Assembly: GCA_031288415.1 (NCBI GenBank)
Contig: JAITRL010000357.1
Location: 1 to 39,260, forward strand
Reading direction: 5' to 3'
DNA from: Deltaproteobacteria bacterium
GTDB taxonomy: Bacteria; Desulfobacterota; Desulfarculia; Adiutricales; Adiutricaceae
Length of the DNA: 39,260 bases
Part shown: positions 1-8,352 of the stretch, in pieces
How the letters are laid out: each line of letters begins with the position of its first letter
How positions within the stretch are numbered: position 1 is the first letter of the stretch
Notes under the pieces: generated by a model
What the model saw: only the letters and a program-made list of their open reading frames with translations
Databases searched by the model: none
Told to the model about the DNA's origin: nothing
Translations under genes and position numbers: made by a program

Positions 1-301
1 GGCGAGGGGTGCCCGCAGGCGGGAAAGCCATGGCGGCGGTTGCGGTCCCGTCTCCCGGCGGGCCGGTCTTCCGGGGCCGCCAGAAGCCGCGCGTAAGATT
101 GCTCGGTTATAATGCGTCGGAACGGATTTTGGAAGGGCCCGACCAGTCGGCCAGGGCCGGAAGGGTCCGGGGGGCCCTGAAGGCTCTGGGCCCGGGCCGC
201 GCGGGAGACAGGGAGGCGGCCCCGGCCTTGGGCCGGGGAGCGGAGGATGGGCAAGGGACCCTGGCAAGCGCGGGGCGGCGCCCCGAAACCCTTGTCCCGG
301 C
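1..301. other. Gene-free left edge with one hairpin
   Basis: No reading frame here resembles a known protein. A perfect hairpin lies at 221-239 (8-bp stem CCCCGGCC, 3-nt loop), downstream of the rpe stop on the minus strand. It is not followed by a T-run, so it is at best a weak terminator. A TATAAT hexamer occurs at 108-113 but has no usable -35 partner. Confidence 0.4.
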
Positions 302-952
302 TCACCCGGCCTCCTGCAGCTCCCGGATGGCCCTGCCCTTGTCGGGGCTCTTGAACAGGAACGAGCCCGAGACCAGGACGTCTGCCCCGGCCCGGACCAG
401 CTCCCCGGCGTTCCGGTCCGTCACCCCGCCGTCCACTTCCAGGAGGATCGGGGCGCCCTTCTCCCTGATGAGGCGGGAGGCCTGGCGGACCCGCTCCGCG
501 GTTTCCGGGATATAGGGCTGTCCGGAGAAGCCCGGGTTCACTCCCATGACGATCACGAGATCCAGGCAGGAGAGGACGGGCTCGAGGAAAGACAGCGGGG
601 TCGCGGGGTTAAGGGCCACGCCAGCCTTCGCGCCTTTCTCCCGGATGGAGGCGAGGGCCTTGTGGAGGTGGGCCGTGGCCTCGGCGTGCACGGAGACGTA
701 ATGCGCCCCCTCAGCCGCGAAGGCGGGCCCCCAGAGGAGGGGGTCGGCCACCATGAGGTGGGCGTCCAAGGGCACGCCCGCCGCCTTGGCGCAGGTTTTG
801 ACGATCCACGGCCCGAAGGTGATGTTGGGCACGAAGTTCCCGTCCATGACGTCCAGGTGGAGCCAGCCGGCCCCGGCCGCGGCTACGGCCGCCGCCTCGT
901 CGGCCAGTCGTCCTGGATCAGCGGAGAGCAGGGAAGGGGCGATGATGGTCAT
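302..952 (-). CDS. rpe: Ribulose-phosphate 3-epimerase
   Basis: Interconverts ribulose 5-phosphate and xylulose 5-phosphate in the pentose phosphate pathway; a cytosolic TIM-barrel metalloenzyme. The 216-residue product has the usual family length. It opens with the APSLLSAD signature (5-12). The metal and catalytic residues are in place: H32 and D34 in LHLDVMDG, H65 in DAHLM and D174 in EVDGGV. The VMGVNPGFSGQ phosphate-loop region is at 135-145. The ATG at 952 was chosen because the family begins just before APSLL; a longer frame to 1060 adds 36 unrelated residues. It stands alone and diverges from the aminotransferase gene. Confidence 0.96.
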   Translation of the reverse strand: MTIIAPSLLSADPGRLADEAAAVAAAGAGWLHLDVMDGNFVPNITFGPWIVKTCAKAAGVPLDAHLMVADPLLWGPAFAAEGAHYVSVHAEATAHLHKALASIREKGAKAGVALNPATPLSFLEPVLSCLDLVIVMGVNPGFSGQPYIPETAERVRQASRLIREKGAPILLEVDGGVTDRNAGELVRAGADVLVSGSFLFKSPDKGRAIRELQEAG

Positions 953-1112
953 GGTACCGCCTGGCTCCGGCAGCGCCTTGGCTCTTCCGGGCCGTGATCG
1001 CCAGGGCCGAAGGGGAGGCGCGCGGGTAAAGGGTTGCTGTCTTTCGCCGGATAATAGCACGTTCTGAGGGCCTGCGGGAGCGGGAAGAGAAGCCGGCGTC
1101 AGCCGAAGGGAA

Positions 1113-1157
1113 GCCGAAGGAACCTAAGAAACACGAGGAACCTGAGGAACCGAAGGA
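1113..1157. repeat. Five imperfect 9-bp tandem repeats (consensus ACCGAAGGA)
   Basis: Units at 1113-1121, 1122-1130, 1131-1139, 1140-1148 and 1149-1157 are purine-rich variants of ACCGAAGGA. They lie in the divergent spacer (953-1300) between rpe and the aminotransferase gene. One plus frame through them reads as a Glu-Pro-Lys repeat, but it has no start codon. The rest of the spacer shows no convincing promoter. Confidence 0.7.
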
Positions 1158-1300
1158 ACCGGGCCGAATCGGAAGAAAGCGGAGGAAACCTTGGGGCGGC
1201 TCCGGCGGCCGCCTCTCCAGTCCCCGCGGCCGCCCCAGGCTCAATCCGGATCAATCCGGCCCGCTTGAGAATGGCCCCGGCTGCTGGTAAGATCGCCCGC

Positions 1301-2449
1301 ATGAAAGCGGCCTCCCCGAAAATACCCCCCGTGAGAATGCCCTTTTCGGAGGCCGACGCCGACAGGCTGGCGGAGAGGTTCAGGGCCACGCTGCTTTCAG
1401 GGCGCATCGCCATGGGGCCCAACGTCGCGGCCTTCGAGGCGGCCTTCGCGGCCTTCCTGGGGGTGCCCCACGCCGCAGGGACCGGCAACGGCACCCAGGC
1501 CCTCGAGCTCGTCTGCCGAGCCCGCGATTTCGCGGGGGCCTCGGTCGCGGTGCCTGCGGTCACCTTCATGGCCACGGCCTTCGCCCCTTTGGCCGCGGGG
1601 GCCAGGATCATCATCGTTGACTGCGACCCCGAAACCCTCCAGATGGACCCGGATGATCTCGAGCGCAAGATGCGGCCCGACACCCGGGCCGTCGTCCTGG
1701 TCCACCTGGGCGGCTTCATCTCCCCCGCATGGGAAAGGATACGGAGGATCGCCGCCGACGCGGGGGCCATGCTCATAGAGGACGCGGCCCACGCCCACGG
1801 CTCGTCCGCCGGCGGGCGCATGGCGGGCACGCTGGGAGACGCGGCCGCCTTCTCGTTTTTCGCCACCAAGGTCCTTCCGACCGGCGAGGGGGGCATGGCC
1901 GTCACGTCGGACGGGGAACTGTTCGGGCGCATGCTCCGGATCCGCCAGCACGGCCAGGCGAGGCCCGGCTCCAACGTCCACGAGGGGTTCGGCCTGAACT
2001 TCCGGCCCTCGGAATTTCACGCGCTTCTGGGCCTGGACGTGCTCGGGCGCGCGGGCGGGATCCTCCGGGCGCGCCGGGAGGCCGCCTCGCGTTACGACTC
2101 GCTCCTGGAAGGGACTCCGCTCAAGGCCTTCCGGGCGCCTCCCGGACAGAACCCCTCCTATTACAAATACGTGGCGTTCCTGCCGGAGGGAGTCCCCCGG
2201 GACCGCTTCAAGGAACTCCTGCGCGAAAGGCACGGTTACGCTCTGGCGGGAGAGGCCTACGCCCTCCCTGTCCACCTCCAGCCCTTCTGGGACAGGAACC
2301 CGGAGCGCCTGGCGCGCCCGCTCGAGCCCCTTCCGGGCGCGGAACGGATCTGCGCGGGCCACGTGTGCCTTCCCGTCTTTCCCGGCATCAGCCCCGAGGA
2401 CCAGAAGCTGCTCGTGGAGGCGATGACCGACTCGGCTCTCGCGTTTTAG
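1301..2449 (+). CDS. DegT/DnrJ/EryC1/StrS-family PLP aminotransferase
   Basis: PLP-dependent enzyme of the family that usually transaminates nucleotide-linked keto-sugars for lipopolysaccharide, glycan or antibiotic sugars; the exact substrate cannot be read from the sequence. The 382 residues show the order expected of the family: N-terminal GRIAMGPNVAAFE segment (35-46), cofactor loop TGNGTQAL (61-68), the PLP-contacting acid D161 with H164 in EDAAHAHG, and the Schiff-base lysine K190 in FFATKVLPTGEGG. ATG 1301 was chosen because the family begins shortly before PFSEAD; ATG 1271 and TTG 1265 are also in frame. The neighbouring genes give no pathway context, although rmlC at 15.4 kb is another nucleotide-sugar enzyme. 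Confidence 0.88.
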   Translation: MKAASPKIPPVRMPFSEADADRLAERFRATLLSGRIAMGPNVAAFEAAFAAFLGVPHAAGTGNGTQALELVCRARDFAGASVAVPAVTFMATAFAPLAAGARIIIVDCDPETLQMDPDDLERKMRPDTRAVVLVHLGGFISPAWERIRRIAADAGAMLIEDAAHAHGSSAGGRMAGTLGDAAAFSFFATKVLPTGEGGMAVTSDGELFGRMLRIRQHGQARPGSNVHEGFGLNFRPSEFHALLGLDVLGRAGGILRARREAASRYDSLLEGTPLKAFRAPPGQNPSYYKYVAFLPEGVPRDRFKELLRERHGYALAGEAYALPVHLQPFWDRNPERLARPLEPLPGAERICAGHVCLPVFPGISPEDQKLLVEAMTDSALAF

Positions 2450-2504
2450 GGAGGCGGCGCGGGCGCGCGCGGTTTCCGGCCCGCGCTGTTCGGGGGCTCG
2501 CGTT

Positions 2505-2580
2505 AGGTTTTCCCGGTTTTTCCGCCCGTTTTTTCGGGTCCCGGCCGCCGGTTTTTTTGGCCGGGCCGTTCGGCCCGGGA
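2505..2580 (+). terminator. T-rich terminator-like cluster after the aminotransferase
   Basis: Three T-runs (2517-2521, 2529-2534, 2552-2558) are interleaved with GC inverted repeats. CCCG/CGGG flanks a T6 loop at 2525-2538, CCGGCC (541-546 of line 2.5 kb, i.e. 2541-2546) pairs with GGCCGG (2559-2564), and a CCGGGCCG/CGGCCCGG stem lies at 2561-2578. No single classical stem-then-T-run stands out, so termination here is an inference from the cluster and its position about 55 bp after the stop codon. Confidence 0.4.
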
Positions 2581-2779
2581 TTCCGGGCCCCGGAGCCGGC
2601 CGTTCCGGCTTTTCCCGTTTCCCGTGTTTTTCCCGCCCCAGGGCCCGCCTTCCGCCGGAGGCGGCCCGGCGCTTACGACATGATCAATGCAAAACCCCGG
2701 AATCTTCCGGGGGCAAGCCCTCCGGCCGGGCCGGGGGCGGCGGCCCGCCCGGCCGCGCGGCAAGTGGGAGTACCGCAAG

Positions 2780-3352
2780 ATGACCAACGTAGTGACCGTT
2801 TTAGGAAGCCCCCGCCAGGATGCCTCCTCAGCCAGGCTGGCGGATGCGGTGGCTGAGTCCCTCGCCGGGGGGGCCGGCGCCTCCTCCAGGCATGTCATCA
2901 ACAGCCTCAAGCACGTCAGGGGCTGCCAGGCCTGCCAGGCGTGCAAGGGCAAGTCCGAGACCTGCGTCGTCAAGGACGACTTGGCCCCGGTGCTCGCCGC
3001 GGCGGCATCGGCCGATTTCCTGATCATCGCGGCCCCCAACTACATAGGCGAGATAACCGCCCAGCTGAAGCTCTTCATAGACAGGACCTACTCCTGGTTC
3101 AAGCCCGATTTCCACAGCGCGGCGGAGCCGGGGAGGCTTTCCGGCAAAGGCAAGAAGGCCCTGCTCATCTTCACCCAGGGCAATCCCGACCCGGGGGCCT
3201 ACGCCCGCGCCTACGAGGCCTACAAGGCCTACTTCCAGGGACAGGGCTTCAAGACGGCGTACAAGGCCGTGCCGGTGCCCGTAGGCCCCGGGGCCGACAA
3301 GGCCGTCGCCGACGCCGCGGCGGAGCTCAAGGCCCTCGCGGCCTCCCTGTAG
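2780..3352 (+). CDS. Flavodoxin-fold NAD(P)H:FMN oxidoreductase, possibly iron-sulfur flavoprotein
   Basis: A 190-residue NADPH-dependent FMN reductase-like protein. The FMN phosphate loop is GSPRQDASS (9-17), and IIAAPNYIGEITAQLK (82-97) matches the family's flavin-ring loop. Four cysteines are closely spaced: C49-x2-C52-x2-C55-x6-C62, followed by VVKDD. This resembles the compact motif that binds a 4Fe-4S cluster in iron-sulfur flavoproteins, but many plain FMN reductases of this clade share a similar pattern, so the cluster is uncertain. ATG 2780 has GGGAG nine bases upstream; a longer frame from 2687 has no comparable site. Single gene, substrate unknown; cytosolic. Confidence 0.85.
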   Translation: MTNVVTVLGSPRQDASSARLADAVAESLAGGAGASSRHVINSLKHVRGCQACQACKGKSETCVVKDDLAPVLAAAASADFLIIAAPNYIGEITAQLKLFIDRTYSWFKPDFHSAAEPGRLSGKGKKALLIFTQGNPDPGAYARAYEAYKAYFQGQGFKTAYKAVPVPVGPGADKAVADAAAELKALAASL

Positions 3353-3834
3353 GCCGCGGGGCCCGGTCCGCTGAAGGGGCCTTCCGCCTCCGGAGGGCCC
3401 TTCCGGGCCTCCCGCGCGCCGGTCTTGGCCTGCTCGGGCCGCGGCGCGGGCCGCCGCCTTCCGCCGCAGGTTCCCGTCCTTTCAGGAAGGGGGGGTTCCC
3501 GCCCGCAGGCCCTTGGCCGTCCCTTCCCGGATGCCTGCGGGCCGAAGCCCTGCGGCCGGCCGAAAGATCGCGCGAAGCCTTCCGGTTCCGCTGTTTCGGC
3601 CGCCATGCCCTCCGTTTTCCGTTTGCCCCTCCCCCCCCTCCATTTTTGTAAAGCCTCCGCAGTAATACGGCTTGCCGCCCGGGGCTCCTCATTATTCCGG
3701 CTTACGGCCTTGGGGGCCTCGTTATGCCGGCTTGCCGCCAGGGGCGCTTCGGCAAAGCGCTTCCGCGGCCAGGCCGGTCGCGCGGGTCGGCGGGGCCGAT
3801 CACCGGGCCGGGCCCCGGTCAGGGATGCGTACGA
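3353..3834. other. Gene-free spacer before the helical-repeat protein
   Basis: No recognisable gene, RNA or strong promoter was found. A weak GC hairpin follows the oxidoreductase stop. The only clear structure is the 30-bp tandem repeat described separately. Long frames on both strands have no family resemblance. Confidence 0.5.
3661..3750. repeat. Three imperfect 30-bp tandem repeats
   Basis: The CGGCTT core recurs at exactly 30-bp spacing (3668, 3698, 3728). Each copy is preceded by an AT-rich TAATA/TTATT/TTATG segment and followed by a G-rich segment. The array ends 84 bp before the start codon of the repeat protein at 3835. Because 30 is divisible by three, both strands translate into 10-residue repeats, but no start codon or ribosome site supports coding. 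Confidence 0.75.
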
Positions 3835-6162
3835 ATGGATTTCCTCAGCGAGTTGAGCGGGGTCATGGCCGAGCTGGGACTTTGCGCGAAGGCCCTGGAC
3901 GCCATGGGCGCCGGCAAGGGCGCGGCCAAGGCCAGGAAGGCCGAGAGGGCTGCGGCCGAAAGCCTCCGCTCGGCGGAGGCCAGGCTGGCCGCGCTGTGCG
4001 CGGCCGGAAGGCCGGCGGGCGCAGGCGCGCTGGGGGAGGCGCTTCTCGAGGCGGTCAGGCTCGCCTCGCGCCTGGGGGACCTGGGCCGCGCCAGGGCCTG
4101 CCACGACAGGCTCATAGGGCTTCCGCCCCCTGAGGGGGGTTCCCAGGGCAAGCTCGAGGCCGCCGCCATCCTCGCTGGGGATTACTTCCTGTGCTGCGAC
4201 TTCGGGGAGGCCGTCTCGGTCCTCCTGGCCGCGAGAAGGCATGCCGGCGGCCGGGCGGGAGCGCAGGCATGGCTCGCCGGGGCGGCGCGCCTGGGCGCCT
4301 CCCTTGCGGAAGAGGGGAGGCTCGAGGAGGCCCTGGCCGTCTACGCCGCCATGCGGCCGCTCCGGCGCTGGGAATTCTCGGGCGCGGAAAGGGCGCGCGC
4401 GGCCCTGGCCATCGTCCGAGGCCTCAGGCTGGCGGGCGACGTCGAGCGGGCTTTCGCGGTCTTCAGGGAGACGGGGTCCTACGCCAAAGGGCCCGAAGCC
4501 TTCCGGCTGCACATGGAGGCCGCGCTCTCGCTTCTCCTGGAGCTTTCCCGGGCCCCCGGGGAGGGCCGCTACGCGTTTCTCTCGCGGGCCCTCAACGACC
4601 CCGCCGAACCCCCGGAGCGCTCGATCCTCAGGGGCGAGGCGGCGCTCGCCTTCGTGACCGGGCGCGCGGCCGTCGGCGATCTGGAGGAGGCCAGGGCGGT
4701 CCTGGACGCCTTCTGCGAATTTTCCGGGGCGGGCCTGGCGGAACTCCACCGCGTGCGCTGCGCGGCAGTCTTGGCCGAGGGCTACATGGATGCGGGGCGC
4801 CTGGACGGCGCCTGGAGGCTCCTGGAAAGCGTGGCGGGCCCTTGGGCCGCTTCCGGCGCCGCCGCGCGGGAGGCTCGGGCCGCGGCCCTGGAGAGCGTCT
4901 CCGCCGGGGCGGCGGGCCCGGTCCTTTCGGAGTCGGCCGGAGCGGACTCCCTCTCCCTGGCCCCGTACGGCCTGATTCTCGGGGCGGCGCTGCGGCTCGC
5001 CGGAGCTTTGTGCGCCGGCGGCCGGGGCCCGGAAGCGCGTGTCCTGTGCGGGCTCACGGCCAGGGCCGCCCCTGGCGGGAGGGAGCTTTCCGCCTTCGCG
5101 GAAGCCGCTTTGGAGGCGGCGGAGGCGAAGTGCAAGGAGGGGCTCGCCCTGGAGGCCCTGGAACTCTGGCGGGCCATGCCGGAGACGGAGGGCCCTCCGG
5201 AAGCCTACGAGCTCGCCAGGTGCCGCATGGGCGCGGCGGCGGTGCGGGGCCTGTGCGCCAAGGGCCATACGGATGAAGCCCTCGCGGCCTGCGCCGCCCT
5301 GCCCGCGCCGCGGGCGCCCGGCGACCGCCTTTACTACGAGCGGCTCCAGGCCGACATGGACGTCTTCAACGCCCTCCTGAGCGCGGGCCTCTGCGGGCCC
5401 GCCGAGCGGCACCTCAGGCGCCGCGCGGACTTCGCGGGGCCGGAGAAGGCAGCCCAGAGATGGCTCGCGGCGGCGGAGAGGCTCGTCGAGTGTTACGCCG
5501 ACAGGGGCAGCCTGTCCAAGGCCAGGGCGATCTTCCGGCTCGCGCGCCGCCGGGCCCCCAAAGCCGGCAGGTTCATCCTGCGGCTCTTCGCCATGTCCCA
5601 GGAGCTCATATCGGCCTACTGCGCCAAAGGCGACCTGGCCTCCGCCAGGGAACTTTACGACGGCCTTCCGGATCCCGGCCCCTCAGTCAGGCTCGAGCAG
5701 GAGAAGGCCGAGATCTTCTTCTTCCTGACCCTCAACTACTGCCGCAAGGGCGAGATCAGGGAAGCCCTGGGCTTCTACCGGAGCCTCCCGGACGAGAGCC
5801 CCACGGGCAAGCTTCCCTACCTCAAGGCCCGCACCGCCTCCTGGCTGATCGCCGACCTCTCCGGCAGGGGGCTCCCCGAGGAGGCGGCCGGCGTCTACGA
5901 AAGCCTGTCCAGGCTGGGCGAGGCTGACGGCCTCGACCTCGTCCGCGCCAAGTCGGCAATCCGCCTGATCACGGCGTTCACCCTGGCCGGGGACACCGAC
6001 AGGGCCCTGGAGCTCCTGCTCGCCATCCCGTCCTTTTGCGACCCCGCCCGCATCGGCAGGCAGCTGAGGGCCGCGGCCGCGGCGCTTTCCCTCGCGCTCT
6101 CCGAGAGGAACGATCCGGAGAAGGCGGGCGCCTTGAAGGCCTTTACCCTGGAGCGCCTGTAG
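3835..6162 (+). CDS. Large alpha-helical repeat protein, TPR/PPR-like
   Basis: A 775-residue protein without signal peptide or membrane segment, built almost wholly from degenerate helix-pair repeats of about 35-45 residues. At least ten copies share the core 'G-x3-A-x3-[YF]-x2-[LM]', for example GDVERAFAVF, GDLEEARAVL, GSLSKARAIF, GDLASARELYDGLP, GEIREALGFYRSLP and GDTDRALELL. Several look more like pentatricopeptide (PPR) than classical TPR repeats. Such alpha-solenoids bind proteins, or RNA in the case of PPRs; no ligand can be assigned. ATG 3835 has AGGGA about 9 bases upstream. It stands alone between two repeat arrays, with no operon partner. Confidence 0.75.
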   Translation: MDFLSELSGVMAELGLCAKALDAMGAGKGAAKARKAERAAAESLRSAEARLAALCAAGRPAGAGALGEALLEAVRLASRLGDLGRARACHDRLIGLPPPEGGSQGKLEAAAILAGDYFLCCDFGEAVSVLLAARRHAGGRAGAQAWLAGAARLGASLAEEGRLEEALAVYAAMRPLRRWEFSGAERARAALAIVRGLRLAGDVERAFAVFRETGSYAKGPEAFRLHMEAALSLLLELSRAPGEGRYAFLSRALNDPAEPPERSILRGEAALAFVTGRAAVGDLEEARAVLDAFCEFSGAGLAELHRVRCAAVLAEGYMDAGRLDGAWRLLESVAGPWAASGAAAREARAAALESVSAGAAGPVLSESAGADSLSLAPYGLILGAALRLAGALCAGGRGPEARVLCGLTARAAPGGRELSAFAEAALEAAEAKCKEGLALEALELWRAMPETEGPPEAYELARCRMGAAAVRGLCAKGHTDEALAACAALPAPRAPGDRLYYERLQADMDVFNALLSAGLCGPAERHLRRRADFAGPEKAAQRWLAAAERLVECYADRGSLSKARAIFRLARRRAPKAGRFILRLFAMSQELISAYCAKGDLASARELYDGLPDPGPSVRLEQEKAEIFFFLTLNYCRKGEIREALGFYRSLPDESPTGKLPYLKARTASWLIADLSGRGLPEEAAGVYESLSRLGEADGLDLVRAKSAIRLITAFTLAGDTDRALELLLAIPSFCDPARIGRQLRAAAAALSLALSERNDPEKAGALKAFTLERL

Positions 6163-6235
6163 GGCCCGGCGTCCTCGGCCGGCCGCCCGCCGCCGCGAAG
6201 TTCCTGTAACCGCCCGCCGGGAGCCCTGGCCGGAA

Positions 6236-6295
6236 GAGGCCCGATGAGGCCCGATGAGGCCCGATAAGGCCCGATAAGGCCCGATAAGGCCCATT
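6236..6295. repeat. Six 10-bp tandem repeats (GAGGCCCGAT / AAGGCCCGAT)
   Basis: Three copies of GAGGCCCGAT (6236-6265), two of AAGGCCCGAT (6266-6285) and one degenerate copy (6286-6295) follow without gaps. They start 74 bp after the stop codon of the helical-repeat gene. The 10-bp period places every copy on nearly the same face of the helix. Confidence 0.9.
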
Positions 6296-6819
6296 GCCGC
6301 GCCGGACAGAAAGCCGTCGGCGGCCCGTGTTTTCCCTGCCGCCGTGACTGCCGCGGCGGGGCCGGCGTGAATTCTTCCGCGAGGCGGGACAAGGCGCGCC
6401 TTTATCTCTTTTCCCCGCTTCGCCGCCGCCTGCCGGCGGCTTCGGGAACGGCCCGTCCGGCGTATTCCCTGACCTGTCCCTCCGTAAACCGGGCTCCTGA
6501 TTTCCGCCCGGGACGGCTTGCGCGGGGCCTCGCCGGGAGGATCGGCCTCCGGCTCCAGGATAAGGGGCGGAGCCCGGCCTTGGGAGGAGCGGTCCGGCAA
6601 GAGGCGGCTTCGCGTGGCCCCCCCTGGGCAGGGCGGGCTGTCCGGGCCAGGCGGCCCGGAACGCCCGGCGCCGCGAGGGCTTCCTCCCGGCCGGCAACGG
6701 AGACGGCTGCCTCATGGCGGCCGGCGATACTGCCTGGCGCGCCTGGCGCAGGGCCGGCCGGCCGGGGAAAGCCAGGGCAACGGATTCGCCCTGAGGAAGC
6801 CGCGCGCCTAAACCCCGAT
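6296..6819. other. Gene-free convergent spacer
   Basis: It lies between the plus-strand helical-repeat gene and the terminator of the minus-strand pilin operon. Minor GC inverted repeats occur (a GCCGCC/GGCGGC hairpin near 6427-6442 and the palindrome AAGGCGCGCCTT near 6391-6402). No gene was recognised on either strand. Confidence 0.45.
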
Positions 6820-6854
6820 AAAAAAGGCGCCGCGAAAAAGCCTTTCGCGGCGCC
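6820..6854 (-). terminator. Intrinsic terminator of the pilin operon
   Basis: A perfect 12-bp stem (GGCGCCGCGAAA at 6826-6837 paired with 6843-6854) encloses a 5-nt loop. On the minus strand it is followed directly by six T residues. It lies about 150 nt past the stop of the last pilin gene. There is no T-run on the other side, so it serves minus-strand transcripts. Confidence 0.93.
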
Positions 6855-7000
6855 TGCGGAAGATCAGGGTTGCGGAGGGGAAAGCCCTTGCCCTGCGGAG
6901 GCTTTCCGCGGCCTTTGATGTTGAGGGCCGGAAGCGCCAGGCCAGGGGCCAATCGGGCCGGCGCGTAAAAGGGAGGGGCCGGAAGCGGAGTCCCGGACGG

Positions 7001-7675
7001 TCACAGGAAGTTGCGGTACATGATGGTGATGAGCGAATGAGGCGAGTCGGTCCCGTTCTCCACGCTCTCGTTGGTCCTGGCGTTCACGGAGACCACTATG
7101 CCCACCTTGTATTGGGGGGCGGAGCCGCCGCCGCCGTCGCCGCCGCCTATAGTCGTGCCGGCGGAGATGAGATCGTAATCCTCGAGATTCACCACCGCGT
7201 TGGCCACCACCATCGGGTTCGCGGAGCCGCAGGGCGCCTGCTGGAACACGATGTGCGGATTGGGGGCCCCCTCGCCGGCCCCGGTATCGAGATACCGCTC
7301 GGTGTAGTCGAAATTCGTGGCCTGGCTAGTGAGATTCTCGAAGGTGAAATCCATCTGGGGGCACACGTAAATCCTGTAGCGGGGAGCCGGAGAGGGGATC
7401 GTGTCCGAGGTGATGATGGCGCTGAAGTCGTCGCTGCGGGACATCACGAGTTCCCTGGTCAGGTAGATGGCCATGCGGGCGGCGGCGTCGGCGGAGTTGA
7501 AGGCCTCCCGGCCCATCCTGGTGTTGCCCGTGATGCTCAGCTCGGTCCTGGTGTTGGACAGGATAACGATGCCCATGAGGCTCATGAGCACGAGTATGCA
7601 CAGGGCGAAGGCCAGGATAAGCCCGCTCCTGTTCCCTGCGGGGGCGACGGGGTAGTCGGCTTTCAGTGTGTTCAT
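7001..7675 (-). CDS. pilX: PilX-type minor pilin / pilus assembly protein
   Basis: 224 residues. A short cytoplasmic leader is followed by a hydrophobic segment (about residues 16-40, LILAFALCILVLMSLMGIVIL) and then SNTRTELSITGNTR and EAFNSADAA, which match the PilX N-terminal domain of the type IV pilus minor-pilin system. The rest would be a periplasmic domain with Gly-rich and Ser-rich loops (GGGDGGGGS). ATG 7675 has AGGTCAG just upstream; a longer frame to 7732 is possible. It is the last gene of the operon, followed by an intrinsic terminator. Minor pilins of this type prime pilus assembly at the inner membrane. Confidence 0.8.
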   Translation of the reverse strand: MNTLKADYPVAPAGNRSGLILAFALCILVLMSLMGIVILSNTRTELSITGNTRMGREAFNSADAAARMAIYLTRELVMSRSDDFSAIITSDTIPSPAPRYRIYVCPQMDFTFENLTSQATNFDYTERYLDTGAGEGAPNPHIVFQQAPCGSANPMVVANAVVNLEDYDLISAGTTIGGGDGGGGSAPQYKVGIVVSVNARTNESVENGTDSPHSLITIMYRNFL

Positions 7676-7840
7676 CTTCTGACCTGCTGGACTGCCGCGC
7701 CTCGGCGCCGCAGGGGCGGGGCCGGCTGTCATGCTTGCCTGCGTGATGCCCTTGAGCCCGGCCGGGGCCGGGCCGGGCCGGGCGGGGTGCGGAGCGGGTT
7801 CGCCTGCCGGGCCGCCGCGGCGGGCGGCGGGGCCTCGTCG

Positions 7841-8314
7841 TCAGGACATGCCCGGCACTTCGGTCGCGGTCGACGAGTTGTGCACCGAGTGGCGCCCGGA
7901 GTTGTCGGACCAGGACACCTCCACCTCCGTAAGGATGCTGACGGTCAGGGGGTATCCGGGGAAGTACCTGAGGGTTACCGTGAAGGGGAACGCCTTGCAG
8001 GCGTCCGCTCCGGCCGGGCTGCACACCTTGTAGAACCTGTCGGCCTGCCAGGCGCGGCTGGTCCCGAGGGACGATATCTCGGCGCGCAGCTCGCCGAAGT
8101 TGAGGGACTTGACGCGCTCTATCTCCGACTCGGCCAGGAAGGTGGCGACCGTCATGTGGTCGGCCATGGAGTTGCCCCGCAGGGCGGCGGACTGCATGAG
8201 GAGCGCGGCGAGGCATCCGAAGGCGATGACCGCCAGCGTCACCAGGACTTCCACCAGGGTGAAGCCTTTTCCGGACTTGGCGGCGCCGGGCGCGGCGGGC
8301 GGGGAAATGTTCAT
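7841..8314 (-). CDS. pilV: PilV-type minor pilin
   Basis: 157 residues with a class III prepilin signal: a short leader ending KSGKG, then FTLVEVLVTLAVIAFGCLAA, with cleavage expected after the glycine and Glu at mature position 5. The globular part contains one likely disulfide pair (CSPAGADAC). ATG 8314 is preferred because AGAGGAGA lies about nine bases upstream. An in-frame ATG at 8356 overlaps the previous stop (ATGA) and would lengthen the leader by 14 residues. It sits between the FimT-like and PilX-like genes in a single minus-strand operon. Confidence 0.85.
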   Translation of the reverse strand: MNISPPAAPGAAKSGKGFTLVEVLVTLAVIAFGCLAALLMQSAALRGNSMADHMTVATFLAESEIERVKSLNFGELRAEISSLGTSRAWQADRFYKVCSPAGADACKAFPFTVTLRYFPGYPLTVSILTEVEVSWSDNSGRHSVHNSSTATEVPGMS

Positions 8315-8352
8315 GAGGCGTGTCTCCTCTTCGGCTGGCGGCGCGACTGGGC

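Noticed and set aside
3229-5412. 727-codon open frame antisense to the solenoid gene
   Set aside because: High G+C leaves opposite frames free of stops. The sequence is Arg/Gly/Pro-rich without family resemblance, while the plus frame shows clear repeats and a ribosome site.
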